A stretch of 32,477 bases of DNA, from the NCBI GenBank assembly GCA_016783145.1, contig JADHXD010000043.1:1-32477 (forward strand). Direction: 5' to 3'. The translations under genes were made by a program, and so were the position numbers. The DNA comes from Anaerolineae bacterium (GTDB lineage Bacteria > Chloroflexota > Anaerolineae > JAFGEY01). The notes under the pieces were generated by a model, which searched no databases, was not told the DNA's origin, and saw only the letters and a program-made list of their open reading frames with translations. Positions 7,688-15,240 of this stretch are shown here, one piece after another. Within the stretch, counting starts at the first letter, position 1. Each line of letters begins with the position of its first letter.

Positions 7688-8737
7688 ATGCTGCTCGACT
7701 ATGTGCCTTTCCCGTTTCTAGCCATTGTCGGACAGCAAGAGATGAAGACGGCACTGATCTTGGCCGTGGTCAACCCACGCGTGGGAGGTGTGCTGCTGAT
7801 CGGGCCGCGCGGCACTGCCAAGACGGTCGCGGTTCGCGGCATGCTTGACCTGCTGCCTTCCGTCGAGCGGAGCACCTGCCCGTATGGCTGCGAGCCAGAA
7901 GCAGCCTACGCGCGGGGCATCGATGCGGTGTGCCCGGACTGCGCAGCAAAGCTCGCACGCGGCGAGTCGATCACCGAGCCTAGCCATATGCAACTGACGG
8001 AGCTACCTCTCAATGCACGCCTGGAAGACGTGATCGGCGGGATCAATGAGCGCGTGGCCATAGAACAGAACCGGGTCCGCATCGAAAAGGGCATCCTGGC
8101 TCACGCAGACCAAAACATCCTGTACGCTGACGAGATCAATCTGCTGGATGGTCAGATCATCAACGCCATTCTGGACGCGGCCGCTCAGGGCCGCTACGTT
8201 GTTCGGCGCGGCCCGTTGACTGGCACCTACCGCGCCCGATTTGTGCTCGTCGGCTCGATGAATCCCGAGGAGGGCAGTCTTCGACCACAGATCATGGATC
8301 GCATTGGGCTGCACGTGCTCGTCAGCGGACTGGAGGATATGGATGAACGGCTTGAGGTATGCCGTCGAAGGTCCGAGTTCGATGAAAACCCCCACGCGTT
8401 CGCTGAGCTGTACGCCCAAGATACGCTAGCCGTTGTCAAGGATATCAAAGAGGCCAAGGCCCTGCTTCCCAGGGTCAGGCTTACGCCTCCAGCGCAGCGG
8501 GTTGCGCTGGAGGCAATCTGGCGGCTCAAGATCGCCTCCAATCGGGCCGATATCTTTACCATGGAGGCCGCACGCGCTCATGCGGCCGCAGATGGGCGCA
8601 TCGCTGCTGATGAGGGTGATGTCCGCGCTGTGGCCACGATGACCCTCCGCCAGAGACACAGTGAGTTCATGATCCAGTACTTTGAGCAGGCCAAGCATCA
8701 AGATCAGATCATCCAGGACACACTCGACTCGTTGTAG
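7688..8737 (+). CDS. BchI/ChlI-type AAA+ ATPase (magnesium-chelatase family)
   Basis: This 349-aa AAA+ ATPase has Walker A GPRGTAKT (39-46), Walker B ILYADEINLL (about 143-152), and the sensor region LVGSMNPEEG followed by RPQIMDRIGLHV, all characteristic of magnesium chelatase subunit I. It carries a four-Cys insert (Cys64, Cys68, Cys82, Cys85) that probably binds zinc. No VWA/BchD-type partner and no other tetrapyrrole gene is nearby, so the substrate is open; it may serve a different metal-insertion or MoxR-like chaperone task. ATG 7688 has only a weak ribosome site, whereas ATG 7606 in another frame has a very strong one. The true N-terminus may therefore be longer and separated by a frameshift. 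Confidence 0.85.
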   Translation: MLLDYVPFPFLAIVGQQEMKTALILAVVNPRVGGVLLIGPRGTAKTVAVRGMLDLLPSVERSTCPYGCEPEAAYARGIDAVCPDCAAKLARGESITEPSHMQLTELPLNARLEDVIGGINERVAIEQNRVRIEKGILAHADQNILYADEINLLDGQIINAILDAAAQGRYVVRRGPLTGTYRARFVLVGSMNPEEGSLRPQIMDRIGLHVLVSGLEDMDERLEVCRRRSEFDENPHAFAELYAQDTLAVVKDIKEAKALLPRVRLTPPAQRVALEAIWRLKIASNRADIFTMEAARAHAAADGRIAADEGDVRAVATMTLRQRHSEFMIQYFEQAKHQDQIIQDTLDSL

Positions 8738-8748
8738 AGGAAGCCGGC

Positions 8749-9423
8749 TTGAACGCTCGAACGCAGACATCTGCCACCCTTGTGCCCATCTCCTGCATCC
8801 TACTCACGTTGTATCTGCTCGCGGCTCTGTCCTACTGGGCACCGTGGGTGGACCACGACACCGCAGCGCTTCGGCTCAACGGTCAGGACCTCGGGGAGTT
8901 TGTGAAATTCCTTCCGGGGTTCGGTTCTGCCAGGGGGCCCTTCCCACGGCAGCTTTTCTACCTGCCCCCCTTTGTGTGTTCGCTGGGACTGGTCTTGCTG
9001 TCCTCAAGTCCAACCCTTGTCTATCCTCGCTGGCTTCGAGTGGGAATGCTGGGCGTGGCACTGGCGCTTCTGCCCGGCCTTCTGCCTCCCGTCTGGGGTC
9101 GTCCTGGAGAGCTCTTTACGAGCGAGTTCCGCCTGCAAGGGATTGCCTTGGGGGTAGGTCTAGCAGTGGTCCTGGCTCACGCCGTCTTCCGCCAAGGTCC
9201 CCCTGTTCTTCTGGACGCCGCTCTTGTCGGGCTGGCCTTTGTCGCCTTGATCCCAGCCCAGTGCGCCTTCTGGGTGATTCGCCCGCGCATCTGGGCGGCA
9301 TACAATACGCCCACCATCCGGTTAGGCTGGGGGCTTTGGCTCCACATCACGTCCTGGGCAGGGATACTCATCACATCGGCGGTGCTTCTGCGCAAAGCGA
9401 TCAGAAGGCACGCAGCACCATAG
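8749..9423 (+). CDS. Hypothetical integral membrane protein
   Basis: This 224-aa protein has about six hydrophobic segments: residues 11-30, 70-86, 95-113, 128-146, 153-172 and 190-210. A loop after the first helix contains WAPWVDHDTAALRLNGQDLGEFVKF, and the C-terminus is basic (RKAIRRH). I recognise no enzymatic motif. It starts at TTG 8749, with AGAGGA about 7 nt upstream and 11 nt after the ATPase stop, and ends 12 nt before the methyltransferase gene, so it is in the same operon. Its co-occurrence with the BchI-type ATPase may be functional, but this is inference. Confidence 0.7.
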   Translation: MNARTQTSATLVPISCILLTLYLLAALSYWAPWVDHDTAALRLNGQDLGEFVKFLPGFGSARGPFPRQLFYLPPFVCSLGLVLLSSSPTLVYPRWLRVGMLGVALALLPGLLPPVWGRPGELFTSEFRLQGIALGVGLAVVLAHAVFRQGPPVLLDAALVGLAFVALIPAQCAFWVIRPRIWAAYNTPTIRLGWGLWLHITSWAGILITSAVLLRKAIRRHAAP

Positions 9424-9435
9424 AGAGGACACCTT

Positions 9436-10350
9436 GTGTGCGTCTCAGCTATGGACCCGGATTCTCAACAGAGGAGGCTTGCTTTGTTTGGAAACAACCT
9501 GGAAACCGTCGTATCGTCGGCGACCCAGACCGTCACGATCGGCCGCGGCGGACCCGTGATCGTCATCGGCGAACGGATCAACCCCACAGGGCGCAAGAAG
9601 CTGATGGCATCTCTGGAGCAGGGCGACCTGGACGTGGTGCGCAGGGATGCACTCGCACAGGTCGAGGCTGGAGCGGCCATCCTCGACGTCAACGCAGGCG
9701 TTCCTGGCGCGGATGAGCCGGAGCTGATGCGCCAGATCATCAGGGCCGTACGCCAGGTCACGGATGTGCCGCTGTGCATCGACAGCCCCAATCCGCACGT
9801 GCTCGAAGCCGGACTCCGCGAGTACGAGGGCAAGCCTCTCGTCAACTCGGTCAATGGCGAGGAGAGGTCACTGGAGAGCATCCTGCCTTTAGTCAAGGCG
9901 TATGGTGCCGCGGTGATCGGCCTGGCGATGGACGACGACGGTATTCCGCAGACGGCGGAGAAGCGACTGCAGGTCGCCTGCAAGATCATCGATCGCGCGG
10001 AGCGTCTGGGCATCCCTCGCAACGACGTGATCATCGATCCTCTGGTTCTGGCGGTCTGCGCAGATGCAGGAGCCGGACGGACCACGCTGGAGGCGATCTG
10101 GCGCATCGCCACGGAGCTGGGCGTCAACATCACTATGGGGGCCAGCAACGTCTCGCACGGCTTGCCCGATCGCCCGGTCATCAACGCCGCTTTCCTGGCC
10201 ATGGCTGTGGCCTGCGGGCTCACCTGCCCGATCACGAACCCGCTGGTCTCGACGGTGCGCGAGGCGATACTGGCGAGTGATCTGCTTCTCGGGCACGACG
10301 AGTGGGCCATGAGGTGGATGGCCCACTACCGTGGCAAAGCCCGGTCCTGA
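9436..10350 (+). CDS. Pterin-binding methyltransferase (AcsE/MtrH-like, DHPS fold)
   Basis: This 304-aa TIM-barrel protein of the pterin-binding family includes methyltetrahydrofolate:corrinoid methyltransferases. Motifs are GERINPTG (45-52), ILDVNAG (82-88), CIDSPNP (114-120), SVNGE and GASNVSHGLP. The DSPN and GASN elements match AcsE/MetH-type folate domains rather than folate-synthesis DHPS. It probably transfers a methyl group between tetrahydrofolate and a corrinoid protein, but no corrinoid protein gene adjoins it. The start is GTG 9436, with AGAGGA 7-8 nt upstream; ATG 9451 is the alternative. The operon position is downstream of the membrane protein. Confidence 0.85.
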   Translation: MCVSAMDPDSQQRRLALFGNNLETVVSSATQTVTIGRGGPVIVIGERINPTGRKKLMASLEQGDLDVVRRDALAQVEAGAAILDVNAGVPGADEPELMRQIIRAVRQVTDVPLCIDSPNPHVLEAGLREYEGKPLVNSVNGEERSLESILPLVKAYGAAVIGLAMDDDGIPQTAEKRLQVACKIIDRAERLGIPRNDVIIDPLVLAVCADAGAGRTTLEAIWRIATELGVNITMGASNVSHGLPDRPVINAAFLAMAVACGLTCPITNPLVSTVREAILASDLLLGHDEWAMRWMAHYRGKARS

Positions 10351-10433
10351 GCGTGGACGCAGGCGCTCCACAGTCCAGGCAGAGCGACACTGCACGAGCC
10401 CGTCTGCATCGGAGAACGAGACTGGAGCAGGAC

Positions 10434-10955
10434 ATGACGGCCATTGAATACCACGCGATCGGTGTGATCCATACGCCGCACAAGGAACCTCAGGGTACGC
10501 CGATACAGCCGCCCGCTGCCCGGGACATTCCGGGCACGGTCGAGGTCTGGCCGGAATACGCGCCCGGCCTCACAGACTTGGACGGGTTCTCACACATCAT
10601 GCTGATCTATCACTTTCACCTGGCCCGGGCGCCGTCCATGAAGGTCAGGCCCTTTCTGGATGAGCGTACCCACGGGGTGTTCGCCACGCGCGCCCCCGCC
10701 CGGCCCAATGCGATCGGGATCTCGGTGGTACGTCTCAGCAGTGTACAGGGGAACGTGCTGCAAGTGCTGGACGTAGACATCGTGGACGGAACTCCCCTAC
10801 TGGATATCAAGCCCTACGTTCGAGAGTTCGATGCCCGGAGCAACTGCCGGGTCGGCTGGCTGGAGGAGGGTATCACTGCACTGTCGCAGGTGAGAGACGA
10901 CGCCAGGTTTGCCCAGAGCGCTGGGAGAGACGAGAGGCTAGGTGATGAACGATGA
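10434..10955 (+). CDS. TrmO/TsaA-family tRNA-A37 methyltransferase-like protein
   Basis: This 173-aa beta-barrel protein belongs to the TrmO (YaeB/VirR) family. Characterised members methylate N6-threonylcarbamoyl-A37 of tRNA-Thr using S-adenosylmethionine. The sequence has AIGVIHTPHKEPQGTP at the N-terminus, LDGFSHIMLIYHFH, and the signature FATRAPARPNAIG (83-95), where the family usually has RPNPIG. DIVDGTPLLDIKPY follows. The C-terminal domain seen in the E. coli protein is absent, as in many short homologues. ATG 10434 has GGAGCAGG upstream. The 3' end overlaps the GNAT gene. Confidence 0.82.
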   Translation: MTAIEYHAIGVIHTPHKEPQGTPIQPPAARDIPGTVEVWPEYAPGLTDLDGFSHIMLIYHFHLARAPSMKVRPFLDERTHGVFATRAPARPNAIGISVVRLSSVQGNVLQVLDVDIVDGTPLLDIKPYVREFDARSNCRVGWLEEGITALSQVRDDARFAQSAGRDERLGDER

Positions 10956-11808
10956 ATTCGTGATGCGCGAGCTGGACATCAGCCAGGACGCGCAAAAACT
11001 GGCTGTGATGTGGAGAGAAAGCGACGATCAGTGGCCAGGCACCTGGAGTGGCGGCGTCGACTTTACATCCGAGATGGTGACCGAGTGGCACGAGCGCGAA
11101 AAGACCATCAATGTGTTTGTCTTTGAGTCTGGAGACCGGATCGTCGGCTACTGCTCCTTCAACGAGCTCCCCGAGGAAAAGAACGCCGGCTACGTTGCCG
11201 TGCTCAACGTTCACCCCGCCTACCAGGGCAAAAGCCTCGGACGGAGGCTTTTGCAGCACTGCCTGGAGCGCTGCAGCAAGCTCGGGTTCCATCTCCTGAC
11301 CCTGGGGACGTGGTCCGGCAACCTCAAGTCTGTCCCCCTGTACAAAAAGACCGGTTTCTACTGGGTGCCCGACACCTCGGCGTGGATGCTCAACTACATC
11401 CCCAGTATCCTGAACCTGCGCTGCGCGCAGCCCTTCTTTTCCCGCCACGACTGGTACCAGTCCTTCGTGCGCGAGCTCAAGCAGGCCGAGGATGACGAGC
11501 GTTGGGAAGGTATGAAGGTGTTTACCTATCGCTGGGAGGGGGACGGCGAAGCACTCACCGTCTGGGCTGACCGCGAGGCGCACACCCTGACTGGCGTGGA
11601 GACCGATGCCTTTCTCGCCGCTGCCATCGTGATCAGCCCCCATCCAGCCGCGCGGCTGCTCGACTGGGGAGATGCCGGCGGGCATCTGGGATGGACCTCG
11701 CGCGTTGATGTCGGGCCATCGGCGGTGACAGAGCACGTGTGCTATCTCGGCGTGTGCTCTGACCTCTCTGAAGCACGTCGGTACACCTGGCTCAAGCACT
11801 ACGTCTAG
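10945..11808 (+). CDS. GNAT-family N-acetyltransferase with C-terminal extension
   Basis: The first 140 residues form a GNAT fold with acetyl-CoA motif A VAVLNVHPAYQGKSLGRRLL, followed by LTLGTWSGNLKSVPLYKKTGF. The remaining 145 residues are an additional domain with many aromatic residues that I do not recognise. The total is 287 aa from ATG 10945 (GTG 10942 is one codon earlier), with GAGAGG 6-8 nt upstream. The start lies inside the end of the TrmO-like gene. The substrate is unknown. It is the last gene before a symmetrical hairpin. Confidence 0.8.
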   Translation: MNDEFVMRELDISQDAQKLAVMWRESDDQWPGTWSGGVDFTSEMVTEWHEREKTINVFVFESGDRIVGYCSFNELPEEKNAGYVAVLNVHPAYQGKSLGRRLLQHCLERCSKLGFHLLTLGTWSGNLKSVPLYKKTGFYWVPDTSAWMLNYIPSILNLRCAQPFFSRHDWYQSFVRELKQAEDDERWEGMKVFTYRWEGDGEALTVWADREAHTLTGVETDAFLAAAIVISPHPAARLLDWGDAGGHLGWTSRVDVGPSAVTEHVCYLGVCSDLSEARRYTWLKHYV

Positions 11809-11849
11809 CCCGCACGAGCTGTCTTTCTCGTGTGGGCCTGTGAATGAGT

Positions 11850-11881
11850 ACAGAGCCTCATCTGGGCAGGTGAGGCTCTGT
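11850..11881. terminator. Symmetrical hairpin between convergent genes
   Basis: A perfect 11-bp stem (11850-11860 with 11871-11881) has a 10-nt loop and sits 41 bp after the GNAT stop and 5 bp before the LysW-like stop on the opposite strand. It can work in both directions, although T-tracts are weak (GCTCTTACT on plus). A second hairpin, CCCGCACGAG/CTCGTGTGGG, lies at 11809-11836. Confidence 0.6.
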
Positions 11882-11885
11882 GCTC

Positions 11886-12116
11886 TTACTCGTTATCCCC
11901 CTCGGCGTCTTCGTCAGCGCCCTCTTCCAATTCGTCCTCTTCCCACTCGCCTTCCCAGTCATCCTCGTCTTCGAGCGCATAGTCCACTTCTAGCGGATAG
12001 AGACTGAGGACCTCCAGCTCAACGCCACACTCCACGCATATGACGCGGCTTCCGACCGGGGTGTTCTCGCGCAGTTCGACTATCTCGCCACAATCGGGAC
12101 ATTCTACTCTGAGCAT
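11886..12116 (-). CDS. LysW-like zinc-ribbon carrier protein with acidic tail
   Basis: This 76-aa protein has an N-terminal zinc ribbon with CPDC (Cys6, Cys9) and CVEC (Cys27, Cys30), then the ELEVLSLYPLEV segment typical of LysW/ArgW amino-group carrier proteins. Canonical LysW ends at an EDWGE-type C-terminus whose terminal Glu carries the amino-acid intermediate. Here EDDWEGE (51-57) is followed by about 20 more, mostly Asp/Glu, residues. It may therefore not act as a carrier, or may use the end of the longer tail. No LysX, LysZ or LysY gene is nearby. The start is ATG 12116, with GGAGGGG 3-8 nt upstream. Confidence 0.75.
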   Translation of the reverse strand: MLRVECPDCGEIVELRENTPVGSRVICVECGVELEVLSLYPLEVDYALEDEDDWEGEWEEDELEEGADEDAEGDNE

Positions 12117-12186
12117 ATCCCCTCCGCAACTCCAAAAGATCAGTCGGAAACATGGTGCTTGGCACCGAACGAAATGCCACCGTCGG

Positions 12187-12378
12187 TCACCAATCCTCAC
12201 CCTCCTCGTCTTCGCGTGATTCTCGCCGGTTCGGGCGAGGACGCTTGTCACTGCGCTTTTGTCGCTCCAGCGCTTCTTCACAGTGACGACACAGAAGCTG
12301 ATGCCCCCGTCCGCCTTCAATGGGCTGCCCGCATTCCTCACAGAGACGCATTTCCTTATACGCCCGGGCCCTAACCAT
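12187..12378 (-). CDS. Small zinc-ribbon protein, unknown function
   Basis: This 63-aa protein has CEEC near the N-terminus and CRHC about 14 residues later, a likely zinc site, and then a highly charged C-terminal half (RQKRSDKRPRPNRRES, ending EDEEGEDW). The end resembles the EDW tail of LysW proteins. ATG 12378 follows GAGGAGGAG by about 11 nt; ATG 12351, with AAGGA directly upstream, would give 54 aa beginning MRLCEEC. It lies 70 bp upstream of the LysW-like gene behind the same promoter, so the two small zinc proteins probably act together. Confidence 0.65.
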   Translation of the reverse strand: MVRARAYKEMRLCEECGQPIEGGRGHQLLCRHCEEALERQKRSDKRPRPNRRESREDEEGEDW

Positions 12379-12386
12379 GTATAACG

Positions 12387-12560
12387 CTACTCCTCCTCTT
12401 GTCGATCATGGGTAAAAGACAAACACAGTACACGCTGCCGACGAGGCAAGTGGGTCCCAACGAAGATATGAGCGAGACGAACCGGATCTCCGAGCAGAAT
12501 AGCCAAGTCCTGAACACCCAAGAACGGTGCGATCTTACGCTCGATGCGCGGCGAAGGCAA
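12387..12560 (-). CDS. Possible 57-aa leader ORF upstream of the zinc-ribbon genes
   Basis: From TTG 12560, only about 8 nt after the predicted transcription start, a frame stays open for 57 codons across the whole leader. It stops 8 nt before the next ATG, and its last codons (GAG GAG GAG) form the ribosome site of that gene. The translation (LPSPRIERKIAPFLG and onward) is not obviously non-coding but matches no family I know. The start would be nearly leaderless. It may be chance, a regulatory leader or a remnant. Confidence 0.25.
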   Translation of the reverse strand: MPSPRIERKIAPFLGVQDLAILLGDPVRLAHIFVGTHLPRRQRVLCLSFTHDRQEEE

Positions 12561-12574
12561 ACCAATCCTATCCC

Positions 12575-12603
12575 TTTATACCGCGTTTTGGGACATTTGT
12601 CAA
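12575..12603 (-). promoter_or_regulatory. Consensus promoter of the zinc-ribbon/LysW-like genes
   Basis: On the minus strand: -35 TTGACA (12603-12598), 17-nt spacer, -10 TATAAA (12580-12575). The start is expected near 12568, giving an untranslated leader of about 190 nt. The -35 region is embedded in a 17-nt sequence that recurs at the degV promoter. Confidence 0.8.
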
Positions 12604-12604
12604 T
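12588..12604. repeat. Copy 1 of a 17-nt promoter-overlapping element
   Basis: The plus strand reads TTGGGACATTTGTCAAT. It matches the element at 25629-25645 in 16 of 17 positions. It contains the inverted repeat GACA-NN-TGTC and overlaps the minus-strand -35 box. It may be an operator for a shared repressor. Confidence 0.5.
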
Positions 12605-12700
12605 AGGCAATTTCCGGAAAACGGAACTCGATCCATTCGAGGTGGCGATCGCCATCTTCGCGCCGAGCCTGCGCTCGCGGACACGATGGCCTGGCACCAT

Positions 12701-12729
12701 TTGCGCCAAACAGGGAAACTGGATAAAAT
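12701..12729 (+). promoter_or_regulatory. Probable promoter of the nitroreductase gene
   Basis: TTGCGC (12701-12706), 17-nt spacer, TAAAAT (12724-12729), located 69 bp before the nitroreductase start. The stretch 12379-12797 therefore holds two divergent promoters and their leaders. Confidence 0.5.
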
Positions 12730-12797
12730 ACGAGTACGTACCTCCCGTGACGAAACAAATCGCGTCCCCGCTGGAAAAACTTCAAGGAGAGAGTCCC

Positions 12798-13370
12798 GTG
12801 TCGCTAAGAGACCTGGTTCTGAGAAACAGAAGCTACCGAAGGTTCTATCAAGACGTGGCCATCGATCTGGAAACCCTGAGAGAGCTGATCGACCTGGCCA
12901 GATGCTCCGCGTCAGGGTCCAACCGGCAGCCGCTCAAGTATGTGCTCTCATGCGATCCGAGCAAGAATGCCGCGATATTCCCCCTCACTCGATGGGCTGG
13001 GTTCCTCCGCGACTGGCCTGGCCCAGCGGAAGGAGAAAGGCCATCCGCATACATCATCATCCTGGGAGACACAGAGATCAGCAAGTCCTCTGGCGTTGAC
13101 CACGGCATCGCCGCGCAGTCGATCATGCTGGGTGCAACGGAAAAGGGCCTCGGCGGGTGCATGATCGGTTCGATCGACCGTGAGCAACTGCGGCAGGTGC
13201 TGGACATCCCCGAGTCCTACGAGATCTTGCTCCTCCTGGCCTTGGGAAAGCCGAAAGAGAAGGTCGTTCTCGAGGACCTCGGCCCTGAGGGCGACATCAA
13301 GTACTACCGCGACGAGGCCGACGTGCACCACGTGCCAAAGCGGGCACTGGATGACATCATCATCACCTAG
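12798..13370 (+). CDS. Nitroreductase-family FMN oxidoreductase
   Basis: This 190-aa flavoprotein has the family's N-terminal LRNRSYRRFYQD segment, in which the Arg residues contact FMN phosphate. It continues with DLARCSASGSNRQPLKYV, DHGIAAQSIMLGATEKGLGGCMIGS and a C-terminal LLLALGKPKE strand. It probably reduces quinones, nitro compounds or flavins with NAD(P)H. I use GTG 12798, preceded by AAGGAG at 8 nt; the frame remains open about 130 codons upstream through the promoter region, but that part looks non-coding. A second flavin reductase follows 104 bp downstream. Confidence 0.85.
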   Translation: MSLRDLVLRNRSYRRFYQDVAIDLETLRELIDLARCSASGSNRQPLKYVLSCDPSKNAAIFPLTRWAGFLRDWPGPAEGERPSAYIIILGDTEISKSSGVDHGIAAQSIMLGATEKGLGGCMIGSIDREQLRQVLDIPESYEILLLLALGKPKEKVVLEDLGPEGDIKYYRDEADVHHVPKRALDDIIIT

Positions 13371-13474
13371 AAGCCCCCCAGGCTCAGCGGCTCTGCACGG
13401 CCGAGCTGCGGGCATTACATTCCAGATCCCCCCGAGGCCGTGCCCATCCTGGCCCTGGGGCAAAGGAGAACGTG

Positions 13475-14197
13475 ATGACCAAGGTAGTTGCCATCAATGG
13501 CAGCCCGCGGATGGAAAAGGGAAACACGGCCATGGTCCTGACCTCCTTCCTCCAGGGGATGACGGATGCTGGATCCGACGTCGAGCTGTACTACGCCGGG
13601 CGCCTCCAGGTCAAGCCCTGCACCGGCGAGATGCTCTGCTGGTACGAGAATGCGGGGCAGTGCTACATCAAGGATGAGATGCAGGCGCTCTACCCGAGGC
13701 TCAGCGAGGCAGACATCCTTGTCCTGGCCACGCCGGTCTACATTCCCTTACCTGGCGAGATGCAGAACCTCATCAACAGGCTGTGTCCCCTGGTCGAACC
13801 GCTTCTGGAGACGAGAGGCGGACGCACACGGGCTAGGTTCCGCGAGCACGTCAAGATCCGCAAGATCGCTCTCGTTTCCACTGGCGGATGGTGGGAGAAG
13901 GGGAACTTTCGGACCGTGGTGTGCATCGCCCAAGAGCTTGCCGAAAACGCGGGCGTGGAGTTCGCGGGCGCAGTCCTCAGACCCCACGCGTCCCTAATGA
14001 GGGAGCACGGAGAGCTCACCAGCGATGGCAAAGCCGTCCTGGAGGCGGCAAGAAGAGCGGGCTATGAACTGGTCCAAGAGGGGGAGATGAGCGATAAGAC
14101 CCTCGAGGCGATAGGCCGCCCGCTGATCTCGGAGGAGGAACTCAGGCATAGGTTGAACCAAGCCTCTCAGAGGGCAGCCCGCCGTTCCTCTGGGTGA
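13475..14197 (+). CDS. Flavodoxin-like NAD(P)H-dependent oxidoreductase
   Basis: This 240-aa protein has an FMN-binding flavodoxin fold: AINGSPRMEKGNTAM at the N-terminus for phosphate binding, LATPVYIPLPGEMQNLINRL, and VSTGGWWEKGNF. Residues around 47-65 contain three spaced Cys (KPCTGEMLCWYENAGQCYIKD), reminiscent of iron-sulfur flavoproteins, but the compact CXXCXXC cluster is not present. ATG 13475 has AAGGAG 6 nt upstream; GTG 13472 is the alternative. It probably forms a reductase pair with the upstream nitroreductase. Confidence 0.82.
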   Translation: MTKVVAINGSPRMEKGNTAMVLTSFLQGMTDAGSDVELYYAGRLQVKPCTGEMLCWYENAGQCYIKDEMQALYPRLSEADILVLATPVYIPLPGEMQNLINRLCPLVEPLLETRGGRTRARFREHVKIRKIALVSTGGWWEKGNFRTVVCIAQELAENAGVEFAGAVLRPHASLMREHGELTSDGKAVLEAARRAGYELVQEGEMSDKTLEAIGRPLISEEELRHRLNQASQRAARRSSG

Positions 14198-14313
14198 TGG
14201 CATCTCAGGGCAGCTCACAGTGCGCGCAGCCTGGCGCTCTGGGGATACCGCGAGCAACCGGCTCGCCGTCCAGGTTCACCGCTCGGCGCGATAGAGAAGG
14301 GATCTGGAAGCAC

Positions 14314-14625
14314 ATGACCGAGCACGCTCAGTTCAGGCTTGCGGTGATTCAGGCCGCTCCCGTCTACTTTGATCGTGAAGCATCGACCGAGAAGGCGTGC
14401 TGCCTGATCCGAGAAGCGGGCGCGCAGGAGGCCACGCTGGCCGCCTTTAGCGAAACCTGGCTTCCCGGCTACCCGTTCTTCGTCTGGGGTTCAGCCACTG
14501 TGGGGCACTACTCTCGACCGGACATCTTTCAACTGCGCGTCAACCGGGCCCCGCACCGCCGCGTCATCGACGTGCACGAGCCAGAGGATGAGACTGCCCA
14601 GCCCCAGGCAGCGCCCGAGGATTGA
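14314..14625 (+). pseudogene. Truncated nitrilase/carbon-nitrogen hydrolase fragment
   Basis: Residues 7-60 (FRLAVIQAAPVYFD, then AAFSETWLPGYPFFVWG) match the start of nitrilase-superfamily enzymes, including the first catalytic Glu in FSETWLPGYP (Glu47). A complete enzyme needs about 300 aa with a later Lys and Cys. Here the frame ends after 103 codons, and the last 40 residues do not look like nitrilase. I see no continuation in the other frames before the next gene. It is most likely a decayed gene left by deletion. The start ATG 14314 has GGAAG 3 nt upstream, a poor spacing. Confidence 0.65.
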
Positions 14626-14728
14626 GTCAGGCCTTGCAGAGTGCGGTTGCGGTGCACAACCTACACAGGCCAGTTCCGGGGACCCGTTCGGCCTGCCTGC
14701 GGCACGAAAAGACCACGGAGAGAGTGAA

Positions 14729-15226
14729 ATGGGCCACAAACCGCTCCTCTACACAGTGGGTCACAGTAACCACGACCTCTCGGCCTTCGTCGACCTGCTT
14801 CGGCGTCACCAGATCACCTTGGTCGCGGACGTGCGCAGCCAACCGTACAGTCGCTGGGCTTCCCAGTTCAACAAGGAAACACTGGCCCGGAGCCTCCGGG
14901 ACGCCGGGCTGGCCTACGAGTTCCTGGGCACGTCGCTGGGTGGGCGTCCCGAGGATCCGGCATTGTATGACCTCGGCGCAGAGCACCCGGACTACCGCCG
15001 CGTGGAGCAGACGCCCGAGTATCAAACGGGCATCGATCGGCTCCTCGCGTTGGCCCAGGCACAGCAGGTGGTCATCATGTGCGGGGAGGGCGATCACCAC
15101 CACTGCCATCGTCATCTCCTGATCGCCCAGACCTTGCTCGAGCGTGGCGTCCGCGTGCTCCACATCCAGGCGGACGGCTCGACCGTGCAGGGAGAACAGA
15201 TCCCGCGCCAGCTCTCTCTCTTCTAG
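14729..15226 (+). CDS. DUF488-family protein, first copy
   Basis: This 165-aa protein belongs to DUF488. It has the N-terminal YTVGHSNHDLSAFVDLLRRH, the conserved DVRSQPYSRW (Arg after Asp-Val), FLGTSLGGRP, and the C-terminal cluster MCGEGDHHHCHRHLLIA with Cys/His residues of the family's probable active or metal site. The function of DUF488 is not established; the conserved polar residues suggest an enzyme. ATG 14729 has GGAGAGAG 5-8 nt upstream. It is the first gene of a tightly packed unit with a second DUF488, a dual-OB-like protein, RecQ and a DinB-like protein. Confidence 0.85.
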   Translation: MGHKPLLYTVGHSNHDLSAFVDLLRRHQITLVADVRSQPYSRWASQFNKETLARSLRDAGLAYEFLGTSLGGRPEDPALYDLGAEHPDYRRVEQTPEYQTGIDRLLALAQAQQVVIMCGEGDHHHCHRHLLIAQTLLERGVRVLHIQADGSTVQGEQIPRQLSLF

Positions 15227-15240
15227 GGCCGGAGGCCCGC

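Noticed and set aside
12399-12797. Nitroreductase reading frame extended 133 codons upstream
   Set aside because: This part covers two promoters and a leader and looks non-coding; GTG 12798 with AAGGAG matches the family N-terminus.
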